Position numbers and translations under genes: made by a program. From assembly GCA_964486685.1 (NCBI GenBank), contig CAZAOE010000002.1, positions 10,728-74,727 of the forward strand: a stretch of DNA of 64,000 bases, in the 5' to 3' direction. Below the pieces are notes generated by a model. It made no database searches. It was given only the letters and a program-made list of their open reading frames with translations, and had not been told where the DNA came from. Source of the DNA: JAIOTH01 sp964486685 (GTDB lineage: Bacteria > Patescibacteriota > Patescibacteriia > UBA1558 > S5-K13). This document shows, piece after piece, positions 1-7,314 of the stretch. Numbering within the stretch: the stretch's first letter is position 1; the number at the start of each line of letters is the position of its first letter.

Positions 1-245
1 GTAATGTGGAAGAAATTGTTGATTTAAAAACCGGAGAAATAGACAAAGAGCATAGTAATTTTCCGGTTCCTCTGATTATTGTTAATAATAGTTTGCAAAA
101 CAAAACAAGTCCAATAAAAAATCAAAATTTATATCAAGAAAAAATATCTGGAGTTTTATCAGATATTGCTCCTACAGCTTTGTATTTTTTAAAATTACAG
201 CCCAGCGAATATATGAAGGGTATTAATTTAGCGAGGGGATTATGA
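1..245 (+). CDS. gpmI: 2,3-bisphosphoglycerate-independent phosphoglycerate mutase, C-terminal end (partial)
   Basis: The window opens inside this gene, so only about the last 80 codons are visible, in the frame starting at base 3, and they end at a TGA. The tail matches the end of cofactor-independent phosphoglycerate mutase: a NVEE start, a TGE..KEHSNFPVPLIIVN block (equivalent to the family's TAHTTNPVPF segment) and LSDIAPTALYFLKLQPSEYMKG. The enzyme interconverts 3- and 2-phosphoglycerate in cytoplasmic glycolysis using two divalent metals. The GTG at base 6 is internal and is not the start. The identification rests on this C-terminal signature only; the catalytic serine lies outside the window. 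Confidence 0.8.
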   Translation, partial: NVEEIVDLKTGEIDKEHSNFPVPLIIVNNSLQNKTSPIKNQNLYQEKISGVLSDIAPTALYFLKLQPSEYMKGINLARGL

Positions 246-318
246 GGTTAGTTGGTGGTTCGTAGTTGGTAGTTTGTAGTAGAGCATGGAAGTTCTTTTT
301 TTGTTTGTTTTAAAATGC

Positions 319-347
319 TTGACTTTTTTTGTGAAGTGTGATATTGT
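319..347 (+). promoter_or_regulatory. Sigma70-type promoter for the 386 gene
   Basis: A -35 TTGACT (319-324), a 17-base spacer and an extended -10 TGaTATTGT (hexamer 342-347) are present. The predicted transcript start is near 354. That lies downstream of the GTG at 338 and so rules it out as the start codon of the following gene. Confidence 0.6.
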
Positions 348-385
348 TTAATATTAAAACTAAATTAAAAAATCTTGGAGGATGT

Positions 386-841
386 ATGTTATTTATAATA
401 ATACCACTATTCATTATTGCTTTTATAATTTTTCTGATAAAAGCTGGTCTAAGTAAAAACAAAAGTTTGAGATTTATTTCAACTTTTGTTTTTCAATTAA
501 TTGGAGGGATAATGTTGGCCGGAGTTTTGTTTCTGATTTGTCTAGCAGGGGTAGGTTTTTTTAAGCTGATGCTTGGATGGACAAATGTTTCTGAAATAGT
601 AATTTTCCTTCCCGTTGCAATCTTCATTGGAGTTGTTGGATTCTATAGTGTGGTTTTCTTGAAATTCATATACTTGCAGATAGTTTTTATAATATCCTTT
701 GGGATATTATCGTTGTTGATTCAACCTGTTTTTCTTTCTTTTCTTGTGATTTATATTTTGGTAGGCATTATCGTTCTCCTCATTCACGGAAGAGGGGATA
801 TTAAAGAGGCCTTCTTTGAGAGGGCATGGAAGAGGTCATAA
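386..841 (+). CDS. Small hydrophobic membrane protein, unknown function
   Basis: I do not recognise the family. The protein (151 residues from this start) is almost entirely hydrophobic, with about four predicted transmembrane segments and a short basic tail (HGRGDIKEAFFERAWKRS). ATG 386 is chosen because it follows a GGAGG at 377-381 and lies downstream of the promoter at 319-347; the longer frame from GTG 338 would begin upstream of the predicted transcript start. A clear Shine-Dalgarno sequence is uncommon here, which may hint at an acquired gene. It is monocistronic, with its own promoter and a terminator at 850-888. No function can be assigned. Confidence 0.6.
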   Translation: MLFIIIPLFIIAFIIFLIKAGLSKNKSLRFISTFVFQLIGGIMLAGVLFLICLAGVGFFKLMLGWTNVSEIVIFLPVAIFIGVVGFYSVVFLKFIYLQIVFIISFGILSLLIQPVFLSFLVIYILVGIIVLLIHGRGDIKEAFFERAWKRS

Positions 842-849
842 TTATTTCA

Positions 850-888
850 AAGGAATTTATCTTAATTGGTAAATTCCTTTTTATTTTT
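850..888 (+). terminator. Intrinsic terminator after the membrane protein gene
   Basis: A perfect 10-bp stem (AAGGAATTTA at 850-859 with TAAATTCCTT at 870-879) and a 10-base loop are followed by a T-rich tail. Confidence 0.75.
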
Positions 889-919
889 AATTAAGGTTTA
901 TTGTATTATTATTTGTAAT

Positions 920-1018
920 ATGTCAGCATATTTATATGAGGATAAAATCATTATTATAAATCTATCAGGTCGTGGAGACAAGGACATTGATTATGTTGCT
1001 CAGCTATTGAAAATCTAA
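920..1018 (+). pseudogene. trpB: trpB remnant (tryptophan synthase beta chain, C-terminal end)
   Basis: A 32-codon open frame ends in TAA and encodes EDKIIIINLSGRGDKDI near its middle. NLSGRGDKD is the near-invariant C-terminal motif of the tryptophan synthase beta subunit, which binds the PLP phosphate region and closes the fold. Nothing upstream continues the protein: the frame runs into the terminator region of the previous gene, and no other trp gene is in the window. I read it as the surviving 3' end of a lost trpB. The short length limits certainty, but the motif is specific. Confidence 0.65.
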
Positions 1019-1342
1019 GAGGTGGATAACATTGCTTGACCCCGTTAAATAAGATTTAAATGTAATACCATAAAATATAAAATATAATTGATAAAAAAGA
1101 AATTATTAATAACGATTTATTATATATTTAAATCTTAATTTTATTCTCGTTTAATTTTTTTAAGAAGAATAAAGTATGCGACAAAATGGATTTTATACTT
1201 AATTAATTGGAGGGGGATAAAATTATTTAACGGGGTTGACAAAATATAGTTATGGGTATATACTTAAAACAGAATGATCAATTTTCAATTTTCAATTTTA
1301 AATTGATTATTCAAAATCTATTTAATTATTAAAAACAATTAT
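1019..1342. repeat. Non-coding region with a split palindromic element
   Basis: No gene is seen. CCCCGTTAAATAA (1040-1052) is complementary to TTATTTAACGGGG (1223-1235). The next 11 bases of the left arm (1051-1061) pair with 1126-1136. The right arm therefore appears interrupted after 1137 by about 85 bases, with TTA on both sides. The downstream end merges with the promoter at 1236-1264. The stretch before 1343 is made of iterated caatttt words. Confidence 0.55.
1236..1264 (+). promoter_or_regulatory. Sigma70-type promoter for the DUF5320 gene
   Basis: A consensus -35 TTGACA (1236-1241), a 17-base spacer and a -10 TATACT (1259-1264) give a predicted start near 1271, about 70 bases before the ATG at 1343. 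Confidence 0.65.
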
Positions 1343-1567
1343 ATGCCTAGATTTGATGGAACTGGTCCAATGGGCCAGGGCGCAATGACTGGAAGAGGAT
1401 TAGGTCCTTGTGGTGGCGGTATGGGATATGGCCGTGGCCAAGGAAGAGGATTTGGATTTCGCAGATTTTTTACTCGTCAGGAAGAAACAGAAGATTTAAA
1501 AGTTTATCGTGATGACCTAAAAGCAGAATTAGCTGCCGTAGAAAAAGAATTAAAGGAAGACAAATAA
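1343..1567 (+). CDS. DUF5320 family glycine-rich protein
   Basis: This 74-residue protein begins MPRFDGTGPMGQGAMTGRG, the hallmark of DUF5320. A Gly-rich middle with one Cys and a charged C-terminal helix (EELKVYRDDLKAELAAVEKELK type) follow. The function is unknown. In anaerobes the family commonly sits beside NifX/NifB-like dinitrogenase-cofactor proteins and DUF134 regulators, and both are just downstream here (2686 and 3135). A role in metal or iron-sulfur handling is therefore an inference from context. It has its own promoter (1236-1264) and terminator (1580-1612). Confidence 0.8.
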   Translation: MPRFDGTGPMGQGAMTGRGLGPCGGGMGYGRGQGRGFGFRRFFTRQEETEDLKVYRDDLKAELAAVEKELKEDK

Positions 1568-1579
1568 GGATCAGATTAG

Positions 1580-1612
1580 AGCGGTGGTTTTTTAATCACC
1601 GCTTCTTCTTTG
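1580..1612 (+). terminator. Intrinsic terminator after the DUF5320 gene
   Basis: Stem AGCGGTG (1580-1586) pairs with CACCGCT (1597-1603) around a T/A loop, followed by TCTTCTTTG. The T-rich tail abuts the start of the next gene. Confidence 0.65.
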
Positions 1613-1615
1613 TTT

Positions 1616-2056
1616 ATGTTAAAAAAATTGAAAGTTATTATGAGTAGTAAATTTTTAAAAGTTTATCAAAAAACGAAAAAAACAATAATAATGACCCTAC
1701 CCTTGGTAATAGGTGTTATTTTGTTGATTTCTTTATTAAGTCCCTTATTAAAATCGGCCTGGATAGTAAAAATATTTCAACACAATATTTTAGCAGATTC
1801 TTTTTTAGGAGCCACGATTGGTAGTTTAGCGGCCGGTAACCCAATTACCTCTTATATATTAGCTAGGGAATTGACAAAACTTGGAATTAGTTTAGCGGCT
1901 ATTACAGCTTTTATATTAGCTTGGGTGACAGTAGGTATTGTTCAGTTGCCAGCGGAAAGTATGATTTTAGGTAAAAGATTTGCTGTGTTAAGAAATGTTT
2001 TAAGTTTTATTAGTGCTATTTTAATTGGTTTAATAACTCAATTAGTTTTGAGTTAA
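1616..2056 (+). CDS. Permease half-protein (COG0701/ArsP-type), first part
   Basis: This 146-residue integral membrane protein has about four helices and the motif SFLGATIGSLAAGNPITSYILARELTKLG. The Gly/Asn/Pro-rich loop between helices is characteristic of the YraQ/ArsP-type permease family (DUF318, COG0701). Full-length members have about 300 residues and two such halves. Here the halves are separate adjacent genes, this one and 2065-2604, presumably forming a complex in the membrane. The substrate is unknown; a metal or metalloid is suggested by the neighbours. ATG 1616 is used, with ATG 1640 as an alternative; neither has a clear Shine-Dalgarno. The TTG at 1610 lies in the terminator tail. 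Confidence 0.65.
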   Translation: MLKKLKVIMSSKFLKVYQKTKKTIIMTLPLVIGVILLISLLSPLLKSAWIVKIFQHNILADSFLGATIGSLAAGNPITSYILARELTKLGISLAAITAFILAWVTVGIVQLPAESMILGKRFAVLRNVLSFISAILIGLITQLVLS

Positions 2057-2064
2057 TAAATTTA

Positions 2065-2604
2065 ATGAAAACATTACGACAAAAATTTAGTAATTTAAAT
2101 CCTGGTCTGAAATTTTTGAGTTTGGTAATTTTAATTTATTTATTTGTATTGGTTTTTAATTTTACGTTTTTTACGACTAGCTTAAATAGGTTTATTGTTT
2201 TAGCGGTTAAAATTTTACCCAGCATATTAGGAGCATTTATATTGATTTTTATTTTTAATTATATTTTAAGCGATCAAAAAATTAAAAAATATTTAGTAGG
2301 TAAATTAAATTGGAAAAAATATTTTTTAACTATTGGTTTAGGTATTTTATCAGCGGGTCCTATTTATGCCTGGTATCCATTTTTAGCAGATTTAAAAAAA
2401 CAAGGATTTAAAAATGGATTGATTAGTATTTTTCTTTATAATCGGGCTATAAAATTGCCTCTTATTCCAATTATCATCTATTATTTTTCTTTAAAATTTG
2501 TTATATTGATTGTAATATTAATGATTATTTTTTCTATTATTAATGGAATAATAATTAATAAGTTTGTTCCCGCCAGAGGCGGATCTCCGCTCGCTAATCT
2601 TTGA
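2065..2604 (+). CDS. Permease half-protein (COG0701/ArsP-type), second part
   Basis: The second half of the split permease has about five hydrophobic segments and LGILSAGPIYAWYPFLADLKKQG, which corresponds to the Gly/Pro loop of the family. It starts 8 bases after the upstream gene stops, so the two are probably co-translated. The last residues (VPARGGSPLANL) are not membrane-like. They are encoded by an interspersed palindrome (CCGCC-aga-GGCGG at 2570-2582) that also occurs at 14016-14028, so the native C-terminus was probably rewritten when the repeat landed there. Substrate unknown. Confidence 0.65.
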   Translation: MKTLRQKFSNLNPGLKFLSLVILIYLFVLVFNFTFFTTSLNRFIVLAVKILPSILGAFILIFIFNYILSDQKIKKYLVGKLNWKKYFLTIGLGILSAGPIYAWYPFLADLKKQGFKNGLISIFLYNRAIKLPLIPIIIYYFSLKFVILIVILMIIFSIINGIIINKFVPARGGSPLANL

Positions 2605-2685
2605 TTCTGAGTAATGAATTTGAATGTTTATATTTGAATGTGTGAGTGCGATGCCCCTAAGAGAAAAAATTAATTTTAAAATTAT

Positions 2686-2982
2686 ATGATTACAGCCATT
2701 GCATCTACAACTAAAAATTTAGAAGGAGAAATATCTAATCAGGGCGCTCGAGCTCCTTATTATTTATTAATTGATGAACAAAAGGAAATATTAGAAGCAT
2801 TAAAAAATCCCTTTGCTAAAGGTGGGGGAGGGGCTGGTTTTAGTGTTGCTAAAATGTTAGAGCAAAAAAACGTTCAAAAATTGATTACTGGTGAAATTGG
2901 AGACAATATGCAGGGCGCTTTACAAGAAAGGAATATAGAATATAAATTAGCTTCAGGTTTAATTAAAGATTATTTAAAATAA
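2686..2982 (+). CDS. Dinitrogenase iron-molybdenum cofactor biosynthesis (NifX/NifB-C-terminal) domain protein
   Basis: This 98-residue protein starts MITAIASTTKNLEGEISNQ and contains GARAPYYLLID, NPFAKGGGGAGFSVAKML, ITGEIGDNMQGAL and a C-terminal hydrophobic strand. This is the single-domain ribonuclease-H-like fold of the NifX/NifY/NifB-C family (Nitro_FeMo-Co), which binds iron-containing cofactors. No nitrogenase genes are nearby, so this is a stand-alone member, as seen in many anaerobes where it may carry Fe-S or other metal clusters. It sits between the split permease and the DUF134 regulator, consistent with one metal-handling cluster. Confident on family, not on exact role. Confidence 0.8.
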   Translation: MITAIASTTKNLEGEISNQGARAPYYLLIDEQKEILEALKNPFAKGGGGAGFSVAKMLEQKNVQKLITGEIGDNMQGALQERNIEYKLASGLIKDYLK

Positions 2983-3020
2983 TTTTTGACTTTAAATTGA
3001 TCTATTAACCAATTATCCTA

Positions 3021-3122
3021 TTAACCCCGTCACCTTTTTTGAAAACAAATTGTTATAATAATTATCATTTTAAAATAAAAATAATCCTCTTACTTTTTCA
3101 AATAAAAAAGGTGAGGGGTTAA
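3021..3122 (+). promoter_or_regulatory. Long inverted repeat enclosing an extended -10 promoter, upstream of DUF134
   Basis: The arms TTAACCCC-g-TCACCTTTTTT (3021-3040) and AAAAAAGGTGAGGGGTTAA (3104-3122) are complementary apart from one bulged base. The loop holds TGtTATAAT at 3051-3059, an extended -10, so a transcript from it would carry only the right arm. Read-through from upstream would form the whole hairpin, so the element could separate or switch the two transcripts. The same CACC/GGTGAGG words recur at 25513-25538. Confidence 0.45.
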
Positions 3123-3134
3123 CCTATTAACACC

Positions 3135-3407
3135 ATGCCTCGACCAAGATTATGTAGAAAAATTAGATTTAGGGCTCGGGCCAGATATTTTAAGCCCCAA
3201 GGAATTCCAATGTGTAATTTGGAAGTTATTGTTTTAACTAAAGAAGAGGCCGAGGCCTTGCGTTTAAAAAATGTAAAAAATTTAGACCAAAATCAGGCTG
3301 CTAAAGAAATGCATACTTCTCAAAGTACTTTTCAAAGAATTTTAAGTTCAGCTTACAAAAAAATTAGCGAAGCAATTATCAAGGGCAAGGCGATTAAGAT
3401 AGAATAG
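3135..3407 (+). CDS. DUF134 family DNA-binding protein
   Basis: This 90-residue protein opens MPRPRLCRKIRF.ARARYFKPQGIP, the signature of DUF134. The C-terminal half (LTKEEAEALRLKNVKNLDQNQAAKEMHTSQSTFQRILSSA) is a sigma-region-4-like helix-turn-helix: DQNQAAKEM followed by TSQSTFQRIL. Family members are predicted regulators and are genetically linked to NifX-like and DUF5320 proteins, both present upstream. It probably controls the metal cluster or the ZIP transporter that follows. An extended -10 promoter lies in the loop of the inverted repeat ahead of it. Confidence 0.8.
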   Translation: MPRPRLCRKIRFRARARYFKPQGIPMCNLEVIVLTKEEAEALRLKNVKNLDQNQAAKEMHTSQSTFQRILSSAYKKISEAIIKGKAIKIE

Positions 3408-3412
3408 TAAAT

Positions 3413-3546
3413 TATAATGCCAATATACGAATGTATACCAATTATACTAATATAATACGAATATATCCTCGTTAATATTTAATTATTAGCATAGTATTCG
3501 TATTATTAGTATTCAATTAGTATATTAGCATTATAATAATTAGTAT
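3413..3546 (+). repeat. Word-iterated spacer (attagtat / ccaatat type)
   Basis: This 134-base AT-rich spacer is built from degenerate copies of attagtat, ccaatat and gaatat and is roughly self-complementary. It ends in ttagtat directly before the ATG at 3547. The same word family precedes guaB (26918-26990) and purD (40557-40743). Confidence 0.5.
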
Positions 3547-4287
3547 ATGAGTATATTATTAATCATTATTCTTAGTTCTGTGGCCATGAGCTTAATAGCT
3601 TTAGTTGGTCTTTTTGCTTTAGTTTTAAAAGAGAGAGTTTTACGGAAAATTATTTTGCCTTTAGTGGCTTTTTCCGCTGGAGCACTTTTAGGAGGAGCTT
3701 TTTTGCACATGATTCCAGAAGCTATAGGAATGACAAAAAATATTACGGGTATTTTTATTTGGGTATTAATTGGTTTTTCTTTATTCTTTTTATTAGAACA
3801 ATTTATTCATTGGCATCATTGTCATCTAGTGCCTTCAGAACATAAAAAACCGGTTACATATTTAATATTAATAGCAGATGGAATACATAATTTTATTGGT
3901 GGCCTAGCAATTGCTGGGGCCTTTTTAGTAGACATTAAGGTAGGAATTATTACTTGGATAGTTGCGGCGGCTCATGAAATTCCTCAAGAATTAGGAGATT
4001 TTGGAATATTAATTCATGGGGGATGGGAAAAGAAAAAGGCCCTAATTTTTAATTTTCTTTCCGCCCTAACTATAGTTTTGGGTGGCTTGGTAGCTTATTT
4101 TTTATCCACTAAAATTAATATTAGCTTTCTTTTACCTTTTGCTGCTGGTAATTTTATTTATATTGCTTGTTCAGATTTAATTCCCGAAGTTAAGCATGGC
4201 TGTAGTATTAAAAACAATATCATTCATTTTATATTTTTTATAATTGGCATACTATTGATATTTTTGGTAAAATTTATTAATATTTAG
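3547..4287 (+). CDS. ZIP family metal transporter
   Basis: This 246-residue polytopic membrane protein has the three signature metal-site helices of ZIP transporters: HMIPEA in helix 2, DGIHNFIGGLAIAGAF in helix 4 and AAHEIPQELGDFGIL in helix 5. These His/Asp/Glu residues form the binuclear metal site. A His-rich stretch (HWHHCH) lies in the loop after helix 3. ZIP proteins move Zn2+, Fe2+ or Mn2+ into the cytoplasm. It closes the metal-related cluster that begins at 1343. No Shine-Dalgarno is visible; the ATG follows the word-iterated spacer directly. Confidence 0.9.
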   Translation: MSILLIIILSSVAMSLIALVGLFALVLKERVLRKIILPLVAFSAGALLGGAFLHMIPEAIGMTKNITGIFIWVLIGFSLFFLLEQFIHWHHCHLVPSEHKKPVTYLILIADGIHNFIGGLAIAGAFLVDIKVGIITWIVAAAHEIPQELGDFGILIHGGWEKKKALIFNFLSALTIVLGGLVAYFLSTKINISFLLPFAAGNFIYIACSDLIPEVKHGCSIKNNIIHFIFFIIGILLIFLVKFINI

Positions 4288-4384
4288 TCATAATAATTAA
4301 ATTTTTTAAAACTATGGAACCCGTAAGATGTTTAATAATTTTATGGGGAATATAAAATAGATTTATAAATAATATAATAATCGC

Positions 4385-5437
4385 ATGGATAAAAAAATAA
4401 AAGAAAAAACATCAAACCCCGTTAGAGATTTATCTCTAAACGGGGCAAACGGGTTGGAAGAAAAAAAGATTTACACTAAGCCAGGATTTATAATCGCAGT
4501 AGTTGTAATACTGGTGATTTTAGGCATATCTTTGGCTTATGCAATTAACCAGTCAGCGCTTAATGAAGAAAAACAGGCCAAAATAGATGAATTACAAAAA
4601 AAGGTAAATAATTTAACAAATTATATTGAAAGTTTACAAGTTAATGGAAATCAAACCGCTAATCAACAAGAGACCCAAGTACAAAGTAAAATTGGTGCTT
4701 GGCCAGAATATACGAACGAGACCTTTGGTTTTTCATTAAGTTTTCCAGAAACCTGGGAAGGTTATTTGATTACAGAAAATGCTAATTTTATTGATTTTGG
4801 TTTTACAGAACAAAATCCCGTAGCCAGAATTAGCATTATTGGTCCCGAACAATGGGAACAAGTCAGACAACAAGAAGACAATGGCTTGCTGTATGTGGGA
4901 GAAACAGAAGAGTATGTTATTGTTTATAGTTTAGTAGCTCAAGCAGTTGATGAAAATATTCAGGCCTTAATAACGGAATTTCCTACTATAATAGAAAACC
5001 TAACTTTATTGGAGGGGGAGTTAATAGTTAAAGATTATTCTTTGGAAGACGGAGAAGCGGTTGATGAAGAAGAGGTTGACGAAGAAGAAGTTGAAAATTT
5101 TACTTATTCTAATGAAGAATATGGATTTGGTCTAGTTTTTCCAGGTACTTGGCAAGATTATGCGGTTAGTAAGAGCATTTTTGATTTAGGAGAAATAGGA
5201 GAAGCCACTGCTATTAATTTTAATTTAGCAGATACTAATTTATTTAGCATTTTCGTTTTAGATATTGCAGAATGGGAAGGAATTCAAGAAAATGAAGAGT
5301 ATAATTTCAATTTTTTATGGGATACAGACGAAGAAGTTTTTGTTTATTCGCAGAATACAACAGATTTAACAGAGGATTTAGATGCGCGAGCCGCAGAAAT
5401 AACAGAAATTATTTCTAGTTTTAATATTAATGAATAG
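4385..5437 (+). CDS. Membrane-anchored protein with two PsbP-like repeats and a repeat-derived N-terminus
   Basis: This 350-residue protein has a cytoplasmic N-terminus, one transmembrane helix (about 33-52), a short coiled coil (EEKQAKIDELQKKVNNLTNYIESL) and two similar extracytoplasmic domains. Each domain opens with E.(F/Y)GF.L.FP.TW (about 113 and 243) and resembles the PsbP/Mog1-type fold; an acidic linker (DGEAVDEEEVDEEEV) joins them. Residues 11-24 read NPVRDLSLNGANGL and are encoded by a palindromic repeat (4415-4456) that also starts the gene at 5688. The TTG at 4454, which ends the repeat, could be the original start. Function unknown; probably an envelope protein. Confidence 0.65.
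   Translation: MDKKIKEKTSNPVRDLSLNGANGLEEKKIYTKPGFIIAVVVILVILGISLAYAINQSALNEEKQAKIDELQKKVNNLTNYIESLQVNGNQTANQQETQVQSKIGAWPEYTNETFGFSLSFPETWEGYLITENANFIDFGFTEQNPVARISIIGPEQWEQVRQQEDNGLLYVGETEEYVIVYSLVAQAVDENIQALITEFPTIIENLTLLEGELIVKDYSLEDGEAVDEEEVDEEEVENFTYSNEEYGFGLVFPGTWQDYAVSKSIFDLGEIGEATAINFNLADTNLFSIFVLDIAEWEGIQENEEYNFNFLWDTDEEVFVYSQNTTDLTEDLDARAAEITEIISSFNINE
4415..4456 (+). repeat. Palindromic element, in-frame copy 1
   Basis: CCCCGTTAGAGAT and ATCTCTAAACGGGG form a near-perfect hairpin, followed by a CAAACGGGTTG tail. The element matches 5712-5753 and the reverse complement of 13894-13932. Here it lies inside the N-terminal coding region of the 4385 gene. Confidence 0.8.
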
Positions 5438-5603
5438 AATCGAGAGAAAAAGGGCCTATAAATTATTTTTATTATTTATTCTTTTGGGCTTAATAATTTT
5501 TAGTGCGTTTTTTTTAGTTCAGAATAAAAAAGACCAAAAGTTTGAAAATAGTCGGCAAGGAATTTTAGAATTAATTCAAAAATTAAATTTAAATAGTAAA
5601 TAA
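5430..5603 (+). CDS. Small single-pass membrane protein, unknown
   Basis: This 57-residue frame starts at an ATG that overlaps the stop of the upstream gene by 8 bases, a typical translational-coupling arrangement. It has a basic N-terminus (MNRIERKRAYK), one transmembrane helix (about 12-31) and a polar, Lys/Gln-rich tail (QNKKDQKFENSRQGILELIQKL). It probably works with the anchored protein encoded just upstream. No family is recognised. Confidence 0.55.
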   Translation: MNRIERKRAYKLFLLFILLGLIIFSAFFLVQNKKDQKFENSRQGILELIQKLNLNSK

Positions 5604-5687
5604 AAATAAAATTATGAAACCCGTTAGATATAATAAATTAATTTAAGGACAAAATATTTATTTGTTTTATTGTAATAATTAAAAAAT

Positions 5688-6059
5688 ATGACCAATAAAA
5701 AAAATATATCTTACCCCGTTAGAGATTTATCTCTAAACGGGGCTAACGGGTTGAAAGTTATAAAAATAGGTGCAGAATGGTGTCCGGGTTGCATTGTTAT
5801 GAAATTTCGCTGGGCAGAAATTGAGCAAGAATTGCCAGAATTAAAAACAGAATATTTTGATGCGGATGAGCACAAAGAACTTTTAAAAAAATATGAGGTA
5901 AAAAATTTACCGGCCTTTATTTTTTTAGACCAAAATGAAAATGTGATTGTTAAAAAAGAAGAAGAGGTTAGTAAGGAAGAATTATTAAGGATTATTGCCA
6001 AAGGTCTCGACGAAGAGAATGAGAATGACGGAGGAGAGAAGGAAAATAAGGATAAATAG
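5688..6059 (+). CDS. Thioredoxin-like protein (WCPGC)
   Basis: This 123-residue thioredoxin-fold protein has KVIKIGAEWCPGC (active-site C32 and C35), the cis-proline segment NLPAFIFLD and an acidic, low-complexity tail. It lacks a signal peptide, so it is cytoplasmic as annotated. Residues 9-22 are encoded by the palindromic repeat 5712-5753. Thioredoxins of this type normally start M-K-V-I-K, so the TTG at 5751, just after the repeat, may be the true start, with the repeat as a 5' hairpin. It lies 31 bases before a CPHC membrane protein, suggesting a thiol-disulfide relay. Confidence 0.75.
   Translation: MTNKKNISYPVRDLSLNGANGLKVIKIGAEWCPGCIVMKFRWAEIEQELPELKTEYFDADEHKELLKKYEVKNLPAFIFLDQNENVIVKKEEEVSKEELLRIIAKGLDEENENDGGEKENKDK
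5712..5753 (+). repeat. Palindromic element, in-frame copy 2
   Basis: The CCCCGTTAGAGAT/ATCTCTAAACGGGG hairpin plus its GCTAACGGGTTG tail are nearly identical to 4415-4456. It encodes PVRDLSLNGANGL. A half-copy (aacccgttagata) lies about 100 bases upstream near 5616, as a similar one does near 4318 for copy 1. Confidence 0.8.
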
Positions 6060-6090
6060 TTATTAGCCATAAGCCATAAGTTTAACATAT

Positions 6091-7314
6091 ATGAAAAAGA
6101 TTTTTATATTCAGCATTATTTCCTTCTTATTTTTATCGGTTTTTATACCGATTTTTAATGTTTCAGCCCAAGAAGAAAATGTCCAAATAGATATTTTTTA
6201 CAGCACTAGTTGTCCGCACTGTAAAGAGGCCAAATATTTTTTAAATAAGTTAGACCAAGAATATCTTGATTCGGAATTAATAATTACTGAGCATAATATA
6301 GCTGAAAAAGATAATATTGAATTATTAAAAAAACTATATTCGGAATACAATGTTTCACAGGAAAATTATGGGTCAGTGCCAATAATGTTTATTGCTGATA
6401 AATATATAGTTGGTTATAGCGATAAGATTGGAGAATTAATAAAAAATTATGTTCAAGAATTAATTCAAGAATGTCGGGAAAAAGAGCAAGAAAATTGTGA
6501 ACAAAACCAAACCAGCAATAATCCAGAAAAAATTGAATCAGAGCGGGAATTTAAAATACCGATTATTGGCAATATTGATGTAAGTGGTTTTTCGCCTTTA
6601 ATTTTAAGTATAGTGGTCGGGGCCTTAGATGGTTTTAATGCCTGCGCGATGGTGGCTTTAGGATTTTTATTGGCGGTTTTAGTGGCTACTGGCGTTAGGA
6701 AAAGAGTTATTTTAATCGGCGGGGTTTTTATTTTAGTTTCTGGGGTTGTTTATTTTTTATTTATTTCAGCTTGGTTGAATTTATTTATGTTTATTGGTTA
6801 TCAGCAATATGTACAGATTATAATAGCTTTAGTAATAATATTTTTCTCTTTATTTTTGTTAAAAGACTATTTTACCGGAGTAGTTTGTAAAGTATGTAAT
6901 GTTGAAGAAAATAAACAGAGTTTTTTTAATAAAATCCAAAGAAAGCTTTTTGTTAAAATGTCACAATTAACTAAAGCAGAAATGTCTTTGGGCTTAACTT
7001 TAATTGGAGTAGTTATTGTGGCTATTGGCGTTAATTTAGTAGAATTGGCCTGTTCTTTTGGATTTCCGCTGGCCTATACTAAAATTTTAACTTCTTATAA
7101 TTTACCCACTGCTCAATATTATGGATATTTATTAGTGTATGTATTGTTTTATATGATTGATGATTTTTTAATTTTTTTAATAGCGGTGATTACTTTAAAA
7201 GTTACCAAGGCCTCAGATAAATATTTAAAAATAATTAAATTAATTAGCGGAATAGTGCTTTTAATTATGGGTTTATTAATGTTGTTTAAACCAGAATTAT
7301 TAACTTTAGCTTAA
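6091..7314 (+). CDS. CPHC thioredoxin/glutaredoxin-like domain fused to CcdA/DsbD-like membrane domain
   Basis: This 407-residue protein has a signal peptide (1-26) and a small extracytoplasmic thioredoxin-fold domain with CPHC at 41-44 and SVPIMFI as its cis-proline loop. At least six transmembrane helices follow. The membrane part has Cys residues in NACAMVALGFLLA and in VELACSFGFPLAY, the two positions used by CcdA/DsbD-type electron carriers. It probably passes reducing equivalents from a cytoplasmic thioredoxin, perhaps the upstream gene, to extracytoplasmic thiols. It overlaps the next gene by one base (TAATG). Fusion of both parts in one chain is common in this family. Confidence 0.8.
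   Translation: MKKIFIFSIISFLFLSVFIPIFNVSAQEENVQIDIFYSTSCPHCKEAKYFLNKLDQEYLDSELIITEHNIAEKDNIELLKKLYSEYNVSQENYGSVPIMFIADKYIVGYSDKIGELIKNYVQELIQECREKEQENCEQNQTSNNPEKIESEREFKIPIIGNIDVSGFSPLILSIVVGALDGFNACAMVALGFLLAVLVATGVRKRVILIGGVFILVSGVVYFLFISAWLNLFMFIGYQQYVQIIIALVIIFFSLFLLKDYFTGVVCKVCNVEENKQSFFNKIQRKLFVKMSQLTKAEMSLGLTLIGVVIVAIGVNLVELACSFGFPLAYTKILTSYNLPTAQYYGYLLVYVLFYMIDDFLIFLIAVITLKVTKASDKYLKIIKLISGIVLLIMGLLMLFKPELLTLA

Noticed and set aside
5711..6088. 125-codon minus-strand ORF opposite the thioredoxin-like gene
   Set aside because: Shadow of the WCPGC protein; it has no family features, and its composition follows the opposite strand.
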